Positions 1-11,958 of a stretch of DNA of 64,000 nt are shown in pieces. The position numbers and the translations under genes are program-made. The stretch's first letter is position 1; each line of letters begins with the position of its first letter. Source of the DNA: Sesamum alatum (lineage: Eukaryota > Streptophyta > Magnoliopsida > Lamiales > Pedaliaceae); NCBI GenBank assembly GCA_034509735.1, contig JACGWO010000003.1, positions 6,386,001 through 6,450,000 on the forward strand, written 5' to 3'. Below the pieces are notes generated by a model. It was not told the DNA's origin. It was given only the letters and a program-made list of their open reading frames with translations, and made no database searches.

Positions 1-707
1 TGTTGCAAGATATAGAGCCCATTATTAAGTGCACCAAGTTGATGAGCAATTCCACACCTCATCAAATAAAAACAATTTTTATTGATCATAAACTCATAAC
101 CACTATTGTGTAACAATGGAATGAAAATGATGTTTTTAATCATACTAGGTACATAATAAACTTGCTCTAATTCTATGCTAATATTATCACTAACTACTAG
201 AGTGGCGGATCCTACTGCTTCTGCCGAGATGGTCTTGCCATTCCCAAGCTTCAGGATCATATCCCCGCTACCCAGTTTTCTGCTTCTTTTTAGCACCTGC
301 AAATCATTGCAAATGTGAGCTCCACAGCCGGTATCTAATACCTAAGAGGCAGAATTAGTGACCATATTAACCTCAATCACAAATATACCTTGTTTTGAGA
401 GGAGCTTGGGGGCTCCCTCTTCCAATGCCCTTTCTCACGGCAATTGATACATATGTCATATGCCCTCGACTGTTGGTTGGAGACAACCTTTCCCTTTCCT
501 TTGCCTTTCCCCTCTTTGGCAATGGGAACACTCTTAGTGTTCGTAGCTGCTTTGACGGCTTTTCCCTTCCCCTTCTTCCTTTTCCAACGTCCGGCACCCT
601 TGCCTTTCGTTTTAGAAGGTGAAGCACCTCCAAACAATACTGAAGGCGTGGTTTTTTTGGTCGTTGCCTTGTATTGCACCAACATATTGATCAACTCATG
701 AATGCCC
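1..707 (-). pseudogene. Host element HA: gag C-terminus, CCHC knuckle, protease and start of gag-pre-integrase (family A)
   Basis: Minus-strand copia gag/pol fragment cut by the window edge at 1. Reading from 707 down it shows the end of the Gag nucleocapsid region, a lysine/glycine-rich stretch, a CCHC knuckle (CINCREKGHW), the protease region around VLDTGCG near 310-350, and then the gag-pre-integrase region. It aligns with the same part of the A element at 11301-12010. It is dead: the protease motif has TGG to TAG (W to stop) just before VLDTG, and frameshifts split the knuckle from the protease. It is interrupted at 707/708 by an A LTR; its continuation is the short piece at 16800-16821 and then 22737-23256. 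Identity is sure; exact frameshift sites were read by eye. Confidence 0.88.
703..707. repeat. Target site duplication TGCCC, left copy
   Basis: Five bases directly before the TG terminus of LTR 708-2691. The same five bases follow the CA terminus of LTR 14841-16794, at 16795-16799. The pair brackets 708-16794 as one insertion locus in HA gag. Confidence 0.85.
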
Positions 708-2691
708 TGAAAGAATGCATGGATCGTCCCGGGAAAATTGCGCGAATGCGGAAGCGCGGTATAAAATAAAATAGCGGAATTTAAAACATGCTTTTAAATA
801 AAAGAACACGTTTCAAGGGGTGTGCCCTTGAAATTTCCCGGGTGTTTGGTGTATCTCATGACTAAATAACATGTAAGCAATCATGGAGGCCATAGGGTTG
901 AAAAAATAAAAGAGGCGAAAACGTAAACCGAGACCTACCCGTTGTCGTTTTCGTCTTCAACGGCTACACGCGTTGTTCCCCGTTTTGCACAAAGATCTCG
1001 TTCTTGAGACCCTCAAAATCGTGACACACGATCCACCCACGTATCTTGCACGTCGTGCTAGCAACGAACAAGTATGTAATTTATTGGAGTGGATGAATCA
1101 ACAACACGTTATGAATTAACGGTATTGATTCATTAATGTTCTAATGTTCCAAGAACAAAAGAACAAGAATAATTTTCTTGCTAAGAGAGAGAGGGGGCGG
1201 ACGAGAGGGGAGAGGGAGAGAGTTGTGTGTGTGTTGAAATTTCATCATCCTTCAAAAGGTGCAAGGCTAGGGGTTTATATAGAGGAGGAGTTTAATCCTC
1301 TTTAAACTCCAACTCTTTAGAAGCTTAATTTGACTAGGATTTTGACCTAGTCAAAGTCCTAGTCAAAGTAGAATTTGACCTTGTCAAATTCAATCCTAGC
1401 CTTTCATACTCTCCCATTAAATCTCAATCATTAATTTAATTTATTGGAATATTTAAAAACCTATTAAATATTCCAAAAGGCCAAATAAATATAATAAATA
1501 AATATTAATATTTATTCTAGGCCCATTAAATTAATTTCCTTAATAAAACCAATTTATTAATTTAATTCCCTTTATCAAATAGAAGGAATTAATTCTCCAA
1601 GAAAATATAGGACCCGATTAAATCCAATTTAATCATTCCTTTACTCCAATATTTAATTCCAAATTAAATACTAAGTGTGTGTGTGGATAGTGTGTGACTC
1701 TTTAGGTTCACCTTTCAGCTAGACTTGGTCGGATTCCTAGAAACCGTCCGTTACCATGGGTGGCCATCGAGCAACGGTCCATGGCACTAGAGACTAGGTG
1801 AAATATTCGGGGATGAACATTTAGGCTCTAACAGTACACTTGTCCTTCTGTCTTCGGTCTCATCACTTAGGGTCTAGGGCACGGAAAATGCAGGTACCCA
1901 TTTTGGACCTAAGTGTCGGTCTGTCCTTACTAAATGCCGCAAGGGAAACCTTCCCTTCTGTTCAGTTACTGTGGCCACAGATTTTAGGGACAAGACACAG
2001 AGCATACATGAGACTCAACTGTCAATGCCTTTTGACAGGAGACAGATCCTTTCTTGGAAACTACTGTCACGCTGTACACCAGAGCTGCACTAGACATGGC
2101 TTATGGCTACTCAAGAGTATTTTGGAAATCTCTCACCATATCTAAGATACAGACCTGATGTACAGGTAAACTCAGTAGTTCCTCAAGTCAAAGGACTTGA
2201 CCTGTACCGTTGGAACCCGGAATACACGTCGTACCTTGCTGACCATACTCAAGGTCCTCCGTAAGACGGTTCCCGCGAGTCACCTCAGTCAGCTGCTTCC
2301 TAGAATGTTAACCCACTAACACTGCTTAGAAGACCTTCGTCACCCGTCGATGAAATACGACAGCAGATGCTTAGTGCAAGTCTCAAAGGGAATCTCGGTA
2401 CCCATTTTTGAGATTCCTTGACTTGGAGATTTCCGGACTGATTCGGTAAGACTGATTTCATGGACCTACCTCCAAGCGTAGTCCCAGTCCCCGAAATCGA
2501 TTCTCAGTCCGTGGGCTTTGTTTGCGTAGTGAACAGATATGTAATAGCAGATATAAGTGAACGTAAACAAAGTGTTGCCATATGAATTTTCACTTCTTTA
2601 TTCATAAATGATTTATCAAACACCTGAAATTGTCTAGACATAGGTTACATATTCCCGCCAAAATTGGCTTACATGGTCACCTATTCTAACA
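708..2691 (-). repeat. LTR family A, 3' LTR of the outer A element
   Basis: 1984 bp, ends TGAAAG...TCTAACA on the plus strand (TGTTAGAATAGG...CTTTCA in element sense). It contains a minus-strand TATA box (TATATAAA, 1274-1281), a cluster of TTGAC/GTCAA cores at about 1329-1397, a GA/GT-rich tract around 1185-1235 and the LTR hairpin at 811-833. Its U3 end closely matches LTR 14841-16794, its TSD partner, but its U5 end does not. Confidence 0.93.
811..833 (-). promoter_or_regulatory. LTR stem-loop, family A variant I
   Basis: Perfect 9 bp inverted repeat TTTCAAGGG / CCCTTGAAA around a 5 nt loop (CACAC in element sense). It lies in the transcribed R/U5 side, between the TATA box and the LTR 3' end. 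Members of A, B and C carry the same hairpin with different but paired bases. Function unknown. Confidence 0.7.
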
Positions 2692-2702
2692 ATCTCCCGC
2701 TT
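2692..2702 (-). other. Polypurine tract of the outer A element
   Basis: AAGCGGGAGAT in element sense, directly before the TG of the 3' LTR. It would prime plus-strand DNA synthesis. It differs from the usual AAGTGGGAGAT by one base. Confidence 0.8.
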
Positions 2703-3940
2703 GACCTTTAAAGCCAATCGCCCATATGTCTAATCCCCATCTTCCCAAGATGTTGCGTATGAGCGCTCTGCAACATAGGCTTTGTCAACGGATCTGCTGT
2801 GTTGTCTGCTGAGTTGACTCGGTCCATCCGAACGTCACCTCTTCCTACCATTTCTCTAAGAAGATGGTAGCGTCTAAGAATGTGTTTGGAACGGTGATGA
2901 GATCTCGGTTCCTTTGCTTGCGCTATTGCACAGTTGTTATCACAGAAGATGACAACAGGCTCGGCGATGCTAGGCACCACACCCAACTCTTGGATGTAGT
3001 TTCTCATCCAAACCGCTTCCTTAGCAGCTTCTGAAGCTGCTATGTATTGAGCCTCTGTAGTGGAGTCAGCAGTGGTTGCTTGCTTGGAACTTTTCCAAGC
3101 TACTACTCCTCCTTGAGGTTGAATACGTAACCTGATTGAGACTTGGCATCATCGTCATCTGACTGGAAGCTAGCGTCGCTAAAGCCTTCCAGGATCAGCT
3201 TTCCATTGCCATAGACTAAGAACATTTCCTTAGTCCTCCCTAGGTACTTAAGGATGCCCTTAACAGCATTTCAATGTGCCTCTCCCGCACGGGAGTGATA
3301 TCTGCTTGTTACGCTCAAAGCGTACGCAATGTCAGGCCTGGTGCAGTGGACCGCATATTGGACGCTACCTACGGCAGAAGCATAGGGGATGACTTTCATC
3401 CTTTCAAGTTCCTCATCAGTCTGTGGGGACTGTTTCTTGGACAACTTGATCCCATGCCTCACGGGAAGGAATCTTCGTTTGGAGTTGTCCATTCGATATC
3501 TGTTTAGGACTTTCTCCATGTACGAGTTTTGGGTGAGTCCTAACATCCTTTTAGATCTGTCCCTGACAATCTGGATGCCTAGGATGTAGGAGGCTTCACC
3601 CAACTCCTTCATGGAAAACTGGCTTGACAACCATGCTTTTGTGTTTCCTAACATTCTAACGTCATTACCAATGTAGAATGTCATCCACATAAAGCACTAG
3701 GAACACTATTGAGCTCCCACTGACCTTCCTGTATACATAAGGGTCGGATTCGTTCTTGATGAAGTCATAACCCCGTATTACTTCATCAAATCGAATGTTC
3801 CAACTTCGGGATGCTTGTTTGAGGCCATAGATGGACTTCTGGAGACGACAGATTTTCTGTTCTTCTCCAGTGACCGTGAAACCCTCCGGCTGATCCATAT
3901 AGATCTCTTCTTCAACGAAACCGTTGAGGAAGGTCGTTTT
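2703..3940 (-). pseudogene. RNase H and C-terminal RT of the outer A element
   Basis: Minus-strand pol 3' part. RH reads at 2708-3007 (IFCDNN, the HHRSKHILRRYH block and the C-terminal ADPLTKP motif); the RT thumb/connection follows at about 3271-3690 (SYILGIQIVRDRSKRMLGLTQ, RPDIAYALSVTSRYH). RT palm sequence with LYVDDI is at about 3675-3898. Frameshifts lie near 3115 and 3390 and around the YVDD region. The conserved NNG of RH reads NNC. The gene is cut at 3940 by solo B LTR 3941-6159 and resumes at 6165. Confidence 0.88.
3936..3940. repeat. Target site duplication GTTTT of solo B LTR (partner 6160-6164)
   Basis: The same five bases flank 3941-6159, and joining the flanks restores the RT sequence seen uninterrupted at about 9720-9735. 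Confidence 0.88.
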
Positions 3941-6159
3941 TTAAGGACAAGCGGATCGCCCGGGAGCGCGAGCGGAAGCGAGGAAGCGAGAAAAGTGCAT
4001 AAATTTAAATCAAATTCAACATACGCGAATCCCAAGGGGTGTACCCTTGGGTGCTCAACCGGGCGTTCGATGTAGGATGTGTAAATATTAAAACATATAT
4101 TTAAGCACATAGGGCATAGATATATAAATGAGATCAATCAAAGCGTAATAAACCGTTACCTTTGATTGTTTAGCGTATGCTCCCGGCTACTTGCGTTGTT
4201 CCTTTTTCGGAATGCTCACGAAATCCAAACGTATGGATTCTCCAAAGGTACTCCACACCACACCGGAAGAAACACACGTTCTTCTTGCTAGAAAAGAACG
4301 GGTTTAGAAGGAATGGGTTTAAGAGAAGAACACTATGAATTAGTGTTCTCTTAAACTTACTTTGTTCTTCTTCTTGATTCAAAATCAAGTGAAGAACACA
4401 AGTGTGAGAAAGGGAAAGAGCACGAAATTTTGAGAGAGATGAGAGGATTTTTGTCTTCCCTTTTTCCTAGAAAAATCTGAATAATGAATCACATATGCTT
4501 GGTGTTGTATATTCTCATATATATACATAATTAATTTGATTATTGGAATGTGTCTAGGTTCATCCATGGATGTCTAGATTCATTCCAATCAATCACCATC
4601 AATTCTTCAATCAAGCCTACCAAAATTTATGCTATGATCAAATCATACCAAAAGGGAAGAGCTTGATTGGAGTTGATTTGTCTCTTTCCAAAAGAGATAA
4701 GTCAACATACAACCTAGCATGAAACATGGCTGATTTTGCTTCCTCCATGGGAGCATGTCGGCCATATTTAATTAAGGGAAGAAGTCCAACTTCTTCCTAT
4801 TCCAAAATAGGAATTTTTTCTCCTCTCCGGTATAATTTAACGGACCGGGTTTTATCGTAATCCAATTATGACAAACCCAACATTAAATCCAATTTAATGT
4901 CCATTTAAATTATTCCCGTTGATCTTTTAATCCAATTAAAAGATCCAACGTCTCAACTTTCCATGTTTAATCGAAAATCTAATTTACCGATTAAACGGAA
5001 GCCCGATACAATATCGGCCCGTCCATCCAATGGACTTTCCCTTGAGTAATCCAATTACTTATTTTATCCTTCGAGATTGACTCCAAGTCGATCTCTCAAC
5101 CTCCTCGGTGATTTGTGTGTGACCCTTTAGGTTCACCCTCAGCTAGACTTGGGCCCGTGTCCCACAAGGGCCCGTTACCATGGGTGGTCGTCTAGCAACG
5201 GTCCATGGCACTAGAGACTAGGTGAATTGGCGTGAACATTTAGGCGCCGATTCCGTACGGGTACGATCCTTCCGTTATACCGTCTCCCGGCCTTAGTCTA
5301 GGGTATGGAATTGGGCGTCGGTTCCCATCCTTGACTAGGCATCTATGCTTAATACTCGAGACCACGTATGGTTCATTGCATCGACACAGGAAACCATTCC
5401 CTGTTCGACCAACCACTGTGGCCACAGCTTCAAATAGCATGAACGTGTCTCCGAGTGCATACGAGATACCTCTGTCACATACTGACAGGGGACAGATTCT
5501 CTTCTTGGAATCCACCGTCCTCGCTACACATTCTGACTGCACTGGACAAGGCTTATGATAATCATCTTACATAATGATTACCTCTCGCCAGATCCAAGAT
5601 ACAACCGTCCTGTGCACGCGACTGCCATGATTCCTCAAGTCTGAGGATTACTCCCGTACTATCGGAACCGGGGAAAACCAATCATACCGACCAAGCCTCC
5701 AAGGCTTCCATATGATGATTCCCGCGAGTCAGTTCAGTCGGCTCGACCCCAGTCGACCAACCCATCAAGATCGTGTAGGCGTCCCACGCCTGTCGCCGAT
5801 GAAACACGACACTCATCCAATGAACACGACTCTTGACGCAAGTCTCAATAGGACTCTCGATGCCCTGTCTCGAGGTCCTCGACTTGGAACGTTTCAGACC
5901 CAACTCTTAATCAGTTGGTTTCATGACCACCATCCAATGCGTGGCCCAACTGCATGAGTTGTTATCCATGGTCTGTGGGCTTTGTTGCGGTATAAGTTAA
6001 ACACTGTTTTAACAAATGTAAGATGAGCGTAACAAAGAAGGTACCATTGGTGACGAACACTCATCTTATTCATCACATAATAATATTACATTCACATCAA
6101 GTTGTCGGATAGGTTACAAATTGCCAAACCTATTGGCTTTCTGGTCACCTATTCCAACA
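3941..6159 (-). repeat. Solo LTR, family B
   Basis: 2219 bp B LTR in minus orientation inside the RT gene of the outer A element, with TSD GTTTT and no internal region. This is the expected product of recombination between the two LTRs of a full element. The 3' terminal CA has been hit: the plus strand starts TTAAGG where other copies have TGAAGG. The LTR hairpin is at 4031-4051 (CCCAAGGG / CCCTTGGG). Confidence 0.93.
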
Positions 6160-6489
6160 GTTTTCACGTCCATCTGCCATATGTCATAGTCATACCATGA
6201 TGCTATGGCGAGCAGGATCCGAATGGACTTAGCCATGGCTACTGGCGAGTAGGTATCCTCAAAATCGACCCCGGGTCGTTGAGTGTATCCCTTAGCTACA
6301 AGCCTAGCCTTAAAGGTTGTGACTTCTCCATCAACGCCAAGTTTGCGCTTGTAGACCCACTTACAGCCGACTGGCTTAACACCTTTTTGGTGGATCTACA
6401 AGACTCTAGACTTGGTTCTCGCTCATGGAGTCCATTTCGGCTTTCATGGCCTCAAGCCATTTCCCGGAGTCGATGTCAGACATCGCTTC
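6160..6489 (-). pseudogene. N-terminal RT of the outer A element
   Basis: Continuation of the RT gene past the solo LTR: sequence equivalent to the A element at about 9730-10045, including the [17 protein letters not shown] block and the preceding [16 protein letters not shown] block. It stops at 6489, where an A LTR terminus (TGAAAGG on the plus strand) abuts it. The five bases before that terminus are GCTTC, the likely target site of the inner A element, but the partner copy is not found at the other end. Confidence 0.85.
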
Positions 6490-8480
6490 TGAAAGGAATT
6501 GTGGATCGTCCCGGGAAAAGCGCGAATGCGGAAGCGCGGTATAATTAAAAAGAAATGCGGAATTTTAAACATGCTTTTAAATTAAAACACGTTTCAAAGG
6601 GTGTGCCTTTGAAATTTCCCGGGTGTTCGGTGTATCTCATGAATAAATCACATATAACATATCATGGAGGCCATAGGGTTGAAAATAAAAGAGGACGAAA
6701 ATCTAAAATGAGACCTACCCGTTATCGTTTTCGTCTTCAACGGCTACACGCGTTGTTCCCCGTTTTGCACCAAGATCTCGTTCTTGAGACCCTCCAAATC
6801 GTGACACACGATCCACCCACGTATCTTGCACGTCGTGCTAGCAACGAACAAGTTTATATTTTGGAGTGGATGAATCAATAACACATTATGGATTAATGGT
6901 ATTGATTCATCAAGTTCTTAATGTTCCAAGAACAAAAAGAACAAAGAAAATAATTTTCTTGGAGTGTGTGAGAGAGAGAGAGGGCGGACGAGATAGAGGG
7001 AGGGAGAGAGCCGAGTTGTGTGTGTGTTGTGTGTGTGTTGGAGATTCATCATCCTTCAACTTGTAGGATGCTAGGGGTTTATATAGAAGAGGAGTTTAAT
7101 CCTCTTTAAACTCCTCTTTTAAGAACTCTAATTTGACTAGGATTTTGACCTAGTCAAAAGTAGTGTTTTGACCTAGTCAAAACAATCCTAGCCATCCATC
7201 TCTCCCATTGATCTCAACCGTTGATTTAATTTAATTTAATGGAATATTTAAAACCTATTTAAATATTTCCAAGAGGCTAAAATAAATATAAATATTATTT
7301 AAGCCCATTAAATAAATCCCTTTGATTAAATCTAATTTATCAATTTAAATTCCTTATATCTAATAGAAGGAATTATTTCTCCAAGAAAAAATAAAGGACC
7401 CGATTAAATCCAATTTTATCATTCCTTCCACTCCAATATTTAATTCCTAATTAAATATCTAAATGTGTGTGGATAGTGTGTGTGACTCTTTAGGTTCACC
7501 TTTCAGCTAGACTTGGTCGGATTTCCTAGAATCCTTCCGTTTACCATGGGTGGCCATCTAGCAACGGTCCATGGCACTAGAGACTAGGTGAAATATTCAG
7601 GGATGAACATTTAGGCTCTAACAGTACACTTGTCCTTCTGTCTTCGGTCTCATCACTTAGAGTCTAGGGCACGGAAAATGCAGGTACCCATTTTGGACCT
7701 AAGTGTTGGTCTGTCCTCACTAAACGCCGCAAGGGAATCCTTCCCTTCTGTTCAGTCACTGTGGCCACAGTTTTAGGGACAAGACCTAGAGTATATATGA
7801 GACTCAACTGCCAAAACCTATTGACAGGAGACAGATCCTTTCTTGGAAACTACTGTCACTTTGCACACCAGAACTGCACTAGACATGGCTTATGACTACC
7901 AAAGAGAATTCTGGCAATCTCTCACCATACCTAAGATACAAGCCCTGATGTACAGGTAAACTCAGCAATTCCTCAAGTCAAAGGACTTGACCTGTACCGT
8001 TGGAACCGGGAATACACGTCATACCTTGCTGACCATACTCAAGGTCCTCCGTAAGACGGTTCCCGCGAGTCACCTCAGTCAGCTGCGTCCTAGCATGCTA
8101 ACCCCTAACACTGCTTAGACGACCCTCGTCACCCGTCGATGAAACACGACAGCAGGTGCTTAGTGCAAGTCTCAAATGGAATCCCGGTACCCATTTTCGG
8201 GATTCCTTGACTTGGAGATTTCCGGACTGATTCGGGAAGACTGATTCCATGGACCTACCTCGAAGCGTAGTCCCAGTCCCCGAAATTGATTCTCAGTCCG
8301 TGGGCTTTGTTTGCGTAAGTGAACAGATATAGAAAAACAGATATAAGTGAACACAAACAAAGTAATGCCAAATGAAATTCACTTCTTTATTCATTAATGA
8401 TTTATCAAACACCTATAATTGTCTAGACATAGGTTACATATACCCGCCAAAATTGGCTTACATGGTCACCTATTCTAACA
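6490..8480 (-). repeat. LTR family A (variant II), 3' LTR of the inner A element
   Basis: 1991 bp, exact TG/CA termini. TATA box TATATAAA (minus) at 7078-7085, TTGAC/GTCAA cluster at about 7132-7180, hairpin at 6592-6614. Its AT-rich part and U5 end match solo LTR 41647-43621 and differ clearly from LTR 14841-16794, which should be its pair if the element were simple. Confidence 0.93.
6592..6614 (-). promoter_or_regulatory. LTR stem-loop, family A variant II
   Basis: TTTCAAAGG / CCTTTGAAA with loop CACAC in element sense. Compared with the copy at 811-833, a G:C pair has become A:T on both arms. The same variant occurs at 41749-41771. Confidence 0.72.
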
Positions 8481-8491
8481 ATCTCCCACTT
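8481..8491 (-). other. Polypurine tract of the inner A element
   Basis: AAGTGGGAGAT in element sense, immediately upstream of LTR 6490-8480. Confidence 0.82.
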
Positions 8492-8496
8492 GACCT

Positions 8497-9330
8497 TTAA
8501 AGCCAATCACCCATATGCCTAATCCCCATCTTCTCAAGATGTTGCGTATGAGCACTCTGCGACAAAGGCTTTGTCAGCGGGTCTGCTGTGTTGTCTGCTG
8601 AGTTGACTCGGTCCATCCGAACGTCACCTCTTCCTACCATTTCTCTAAGAAGATGGTAGCGTCTAAGAATGTGTTTGGAACGGTGATGAGATCTCGGTTC
8701 CTTTGCTTGCGCTATTGCACCGTTGTTATCACAGAAGATGACAACAGGCTCGGCGATGCTAGGCACCACACCCAACTCTTGGATGTAGTTTCTCATCCAA
8801 ACCGCTTCCTTAGCAGCTTCTGAAGCTGCTATGTATTCAGCCTCAGTGGTGGAGTCAGCAGTGGTTGCTTGCTTGGAACTTTTCCAAGCCACTACTCCTC
8901 CGTTGAGTTTGAATACATACCCCGATTGAGACTTGGCATCATCGTCATCAGACTGGAAGCTAGCGTCGCTAAAGCCTTCCAGAATTAGTTCTCCATTGCC
9001 CATAGACCAAGAACATTTCCTTAGTCCTCCTAAGGTACTTAAGGATGCCCTTGACGGCATTCCAATGTGCCTCTCCTGCACAGGACTGATATCTGCTTGT
9101 CACGCTCAAAGCGTATGCAATGTCAGGCCTGGTGCAATGGACCGCATATTGGATGCTACCTACGGCAGAAGCATAGGGATGACTTTCATCTTTTCAAGTT
9201 CCTCATCAGTCTGCGGGGACTGCTTCTTGGATAACTTGATCCCATGCCTCATTGGAAGGAATCCTCGTTTGGAGTTGTCCATTCGATATCTCTTTAGGAC
9301 TTTCTCCATATACGAGTTTTGGGTGAGCCT
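8497..9330 (-). pseudogene. RNase H and RT connection, inner A element
   Basis: Minus-strand end of pol. The open stretch 8497-9081 encodes the copia RNase H: DASFQSD near the start, SKQATTADSTTEAEYIA, the IFCDNNGAIAQAKEP active-site region, SKHILRRYH, and ADPLTKP just before the end GDWL. RH removes template RNA during reverse transcription. This is the best-preserved RH in the window. About 9082-9330 encodes the RT C-terminal KLSKKQSP and LSVTSRYQ region but is shifted: one base is missing in the run near 9175 and one near 9325, so RT and RH are no longer in one frame. Confidence 0.9.
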
Positions 9331-10115
9331 AACATCCTTTTAGATCTGTCCCTGACAATCTGGATGCCTAGGATGTAGGAGGCTTCACCCAAGTCCTTCA
9401 TGGAAAACTTGGTTGACAACCATGCTTTTGTGTTTCCTAACATTCTGACGTCATTACCAATGAGCAGAATGTCATCCACGTAAAGCACTAGCAACACTAT
9501 AGAGCTCCCACTGACCTTCTTGTATACACAAGGGTCGGATTCGTTTTTGATGAAGTCATATCCCCGTATTACTTCATCAAATCGAATGTTCCAACTCCGG
9601 GATGCTTGTTTGAGGCCATAGATGGACTTCTGGAGACGATAGACCTTCTGTTCTTCTCCAGTGACCGTGAAACCCTCCGGCTGATCCATATAGATCTCTT
9701 CTTCAACGAAACCGTTGAGAAAGGCCGTTTTCACGTCCATCTGCCATATTTCATAGTCATACCATGCTGCTATGGCAAGCAGGATCCGAATGGACTTAGC
9801 CATGGCTACTGGCGAGTAGGTATCCTCAAAATCGACCCCGGGTCGTTGAGTGTATCCCTTAGCTACAAGCCTAGCCTTAAAGGTTGTGACTTCTCCATCA
9901 ACGCCGAGTTTGCGCTTGTAGACCCACTTACAGCCCACTGGCTTATCACCTTTCGGTGGATCTACAAGTCTCCAAACTTGGTTCTCGCTCATGGAGTCCA
10001 TTTCGGTCTTCATGGCCTCAAGCCATTTCCCGGAGTCGATGTCAGACATCGCTTCCCCGTATGTCTTAGGATCGTTATCCAGAAGATCGGTCGCACCTAG
10101 AAACCCATATCTCAC
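9294..10115 (-). pseudogene. Reverse transcriptase domain, inner A element (RT core open)
   Basis: 273-residue open stretch covering the copia RT (RVT_2-type) core: the lead-in [50 protein letters not shown], the MDVKTAFLNGFVEEEIYM block, LQKSIYGLKQASRSW, and the catalytic LYVDDILL at about 9471-9482. It synthesises element cDNA. It is the only RT core in the window with all these blocks in one frame; the C-terminal part is lost to a one-base deletion near 9325. The upstream junction to integrase is also frameshifted. Confidence 0.92.
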
Positions 10116-10518
10116 TGGAGGTCTGGATTCTCTAGTGGACCTACGAAGGACGGGAACGTCAGTGGTGACTGTGGCGCTGACTGTATCGGAGCCGGCGGTT
10201 CAGGGACCGGGACTGGCCTTTCTTGAGGTTGTCCTTCATGCCTAGCATGTTGGACTTCTCTAGGTTGGTCAGCCCTCCGTGCATTAATCCTAAATCCTCT
10301 TGGTGAGGTTTCCGCGGCTATTTCTGATGGCTGAGTTCCATCACTTGAATCCTCAAGGATCAGCTCATCAGGTTGGATTATCCTCCGGGAAGCCTTGCTC
10401 CAAGAATACTGCATTCCTTGAAACAAATACCTTTTGTTCCAAAGGGTCATAAAAGTAATAACCCGCAGTTTCTTTAGGGTATCCAACGAACCTGCATAGG
10501 CTAGACCTGGATTCTAGC
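10112..10518 (-). pseudogene. Integrase C-terminus / linker to RT, inner A element
   Basis: Variable linker between integrase and RT. In the frame open at 10112-10486 it has an acidic patch (DELILEDSSDG) and a proline/glutamine-rich stretch, typical of the poorly conserved integrase tail of copia Pol. The preceding GYPKETAGYYFYDP-like block (about 10430-10500) is in another frame, so at least one indel lies here. Confidence 0.75.
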
Positions 10519-11199
10519 TTATCTCTCCACTAACCTCTTGACGTATGCGGGGCTACCCCACACTTTTAAGTAGTTGTAGGACGCAGGCTTGCCGTGCCAT
10601 ATTTCATATGGCGTTTGGGTCAATGCACTGGTAGGCGCCAAATTCAACAACTTGGCTGCCGTTTCTAATGCATGACCCCAAAACGATAAGGGCAATTTGG
10701 TAAAACTCATCATGGACCGAACCATGTCCAACAGGGTTCGGTTCCTCCTTTCAGAGACGCCATTTAACTGTGGTGTTCCGGGAGGTGTCCATTCCGATAT
10801 TATACCATTTTCTTTTAGATAATCTAGGAATTCGGCACTAAGGTATTCACCGCCTCGGTCTGACCGTAGGACTTTAATTTTGCAGTTGGTCTGGTTCTCC
10901 ACTTCAAGCCTGAATTCTTTAAACCTCTCAAGAGCTTCAGACTTGTACCTCATCAGGTAAACATAACCGTACCGTGAATGATCATCGGTGAAGGTTATGA
11001 AGTAGGAGAACCCACCTCGAGCCTGCGTCCTTAGTGGTCCACATACGTCTGTATGGACCAAGTCTAACAGACCTGTGGCAAGCCTGCTTTGTCCTACAAA
11101 GGGCTTTTTGGTCATTTTCCCTCTTAGACAAGATTCACAAGTTGGTAGATCACTCAAGTCCCCAACCTCTAGGTTCTTTGAGTCTACCAACCTTTTCAT
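10519..11199 (-). pseudogene. Integrase core, inner A element
   Basis: 226-residue open stretch. It starts with the second half of the zinc-binding pre-integrase (LPTCESCLRGKMTKKPF), then the rve-type core with all three catalytic acids visible: D in VHTDVCGP, D in RSDRGGEY, E in GVSERRNRT. The tail holds the SFWGHALETAAKLLN and YEIWHGKPASYNYLKVWG blocks. It would insert element cDNA and make the 5 bp target duplications seen here. It is separated from protease by a small insertion near 11210 and ends early at 10519. Confidence 0.92.
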
Positions 11200-11200
11200 C

Positions 11201-11935
11201 CTATCTTGGGTATATGTGACCTAGCCTAGCGTGCCACAGACGTGCGTTCCCGTTATTATCTAATTTCCGTTTGTGTTGAGCGTTAAGAACGAAATTGGTT
11301 TGTTGCAAGATATAGAGCCCGTTATGCAATGTACCGAGTAGATGAGCAATTCCACACCTCATCAAATAAAAGCAATTTTTATTGATTCTGAACTCATAAC
11401 CACTATTGTCCAACAATGGAATGGAAATGATGTTCTTAATCATACTAGGTACAAAATAAATCTGCTCTAATTCTATGCTAATGGTATCACTAATTACTAA
11501 AGTGGCGGATCCTACTGCTTCTGCCGAGATGGCCTTGCCATTTCCAAGCTTCAGGATCATGTCCCCGCTACTTAGTTTTCTGCTTCTTTTCAGCACCTGC
11601 AAATCATTGCAAATGTGAGCTCCACAGCCGGTATCCAATACCCAAGAGGCAGAATTAGTGACCATGTTAACCTCAATCACAAATATACCTTGGTTTGAGA
11701 AGAGTTTGGGGCACTCTCTCTTCCAATGCCCTTTCTCACGGCAGTTGATACATATGTCATATGCCTTTGACTGTTGCTTGGAGACAACCTTTCCCTTTCC
11801 TTTGCCTTTCCCCTCTTTGGCAATGGAACACTCTGAGTGTTCGTAGCTGCTATGACGGCTTTTTCCCTTCCCTTTCTTCTTTTTCCAACGTCCGGCACCC
11901 TTTGCCTTTCGTCTTGGAAGTTGAAGCACCTCCAA
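11201..11935 (-). pseudogene. Nucleocapsid CCHC knuckle, protease and gag-pre-integrase, inner A element
   Basis: Open 244-residue stretch. In order: basic KGKGKGK linker; CCHC knuckle CINCREKGHWKREC at 11711-11752 (C-x2-C-x4-H-x4-C, RNA binding); aspartic protease with SWVLDTGCGAHICND near 11600-11650 (DTG active site); and the pre-integrase with the HARLGHI part of its HHCC zinc site near 11205-11235. A small insertion after GHI brings in a stop at 11201. A further indel in the basic linker separates it from Gag. Confidence 0.9.
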
Positions 11936-11958
11936 ACAATACCGAAGGCGTGGACTTC

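Noticed and set aside
1185..1235. GA/GT microsatellites in A LTRs as separate features
   Set aside because: Short and variable parts of the LTR R region, noted only within the LTR entries.
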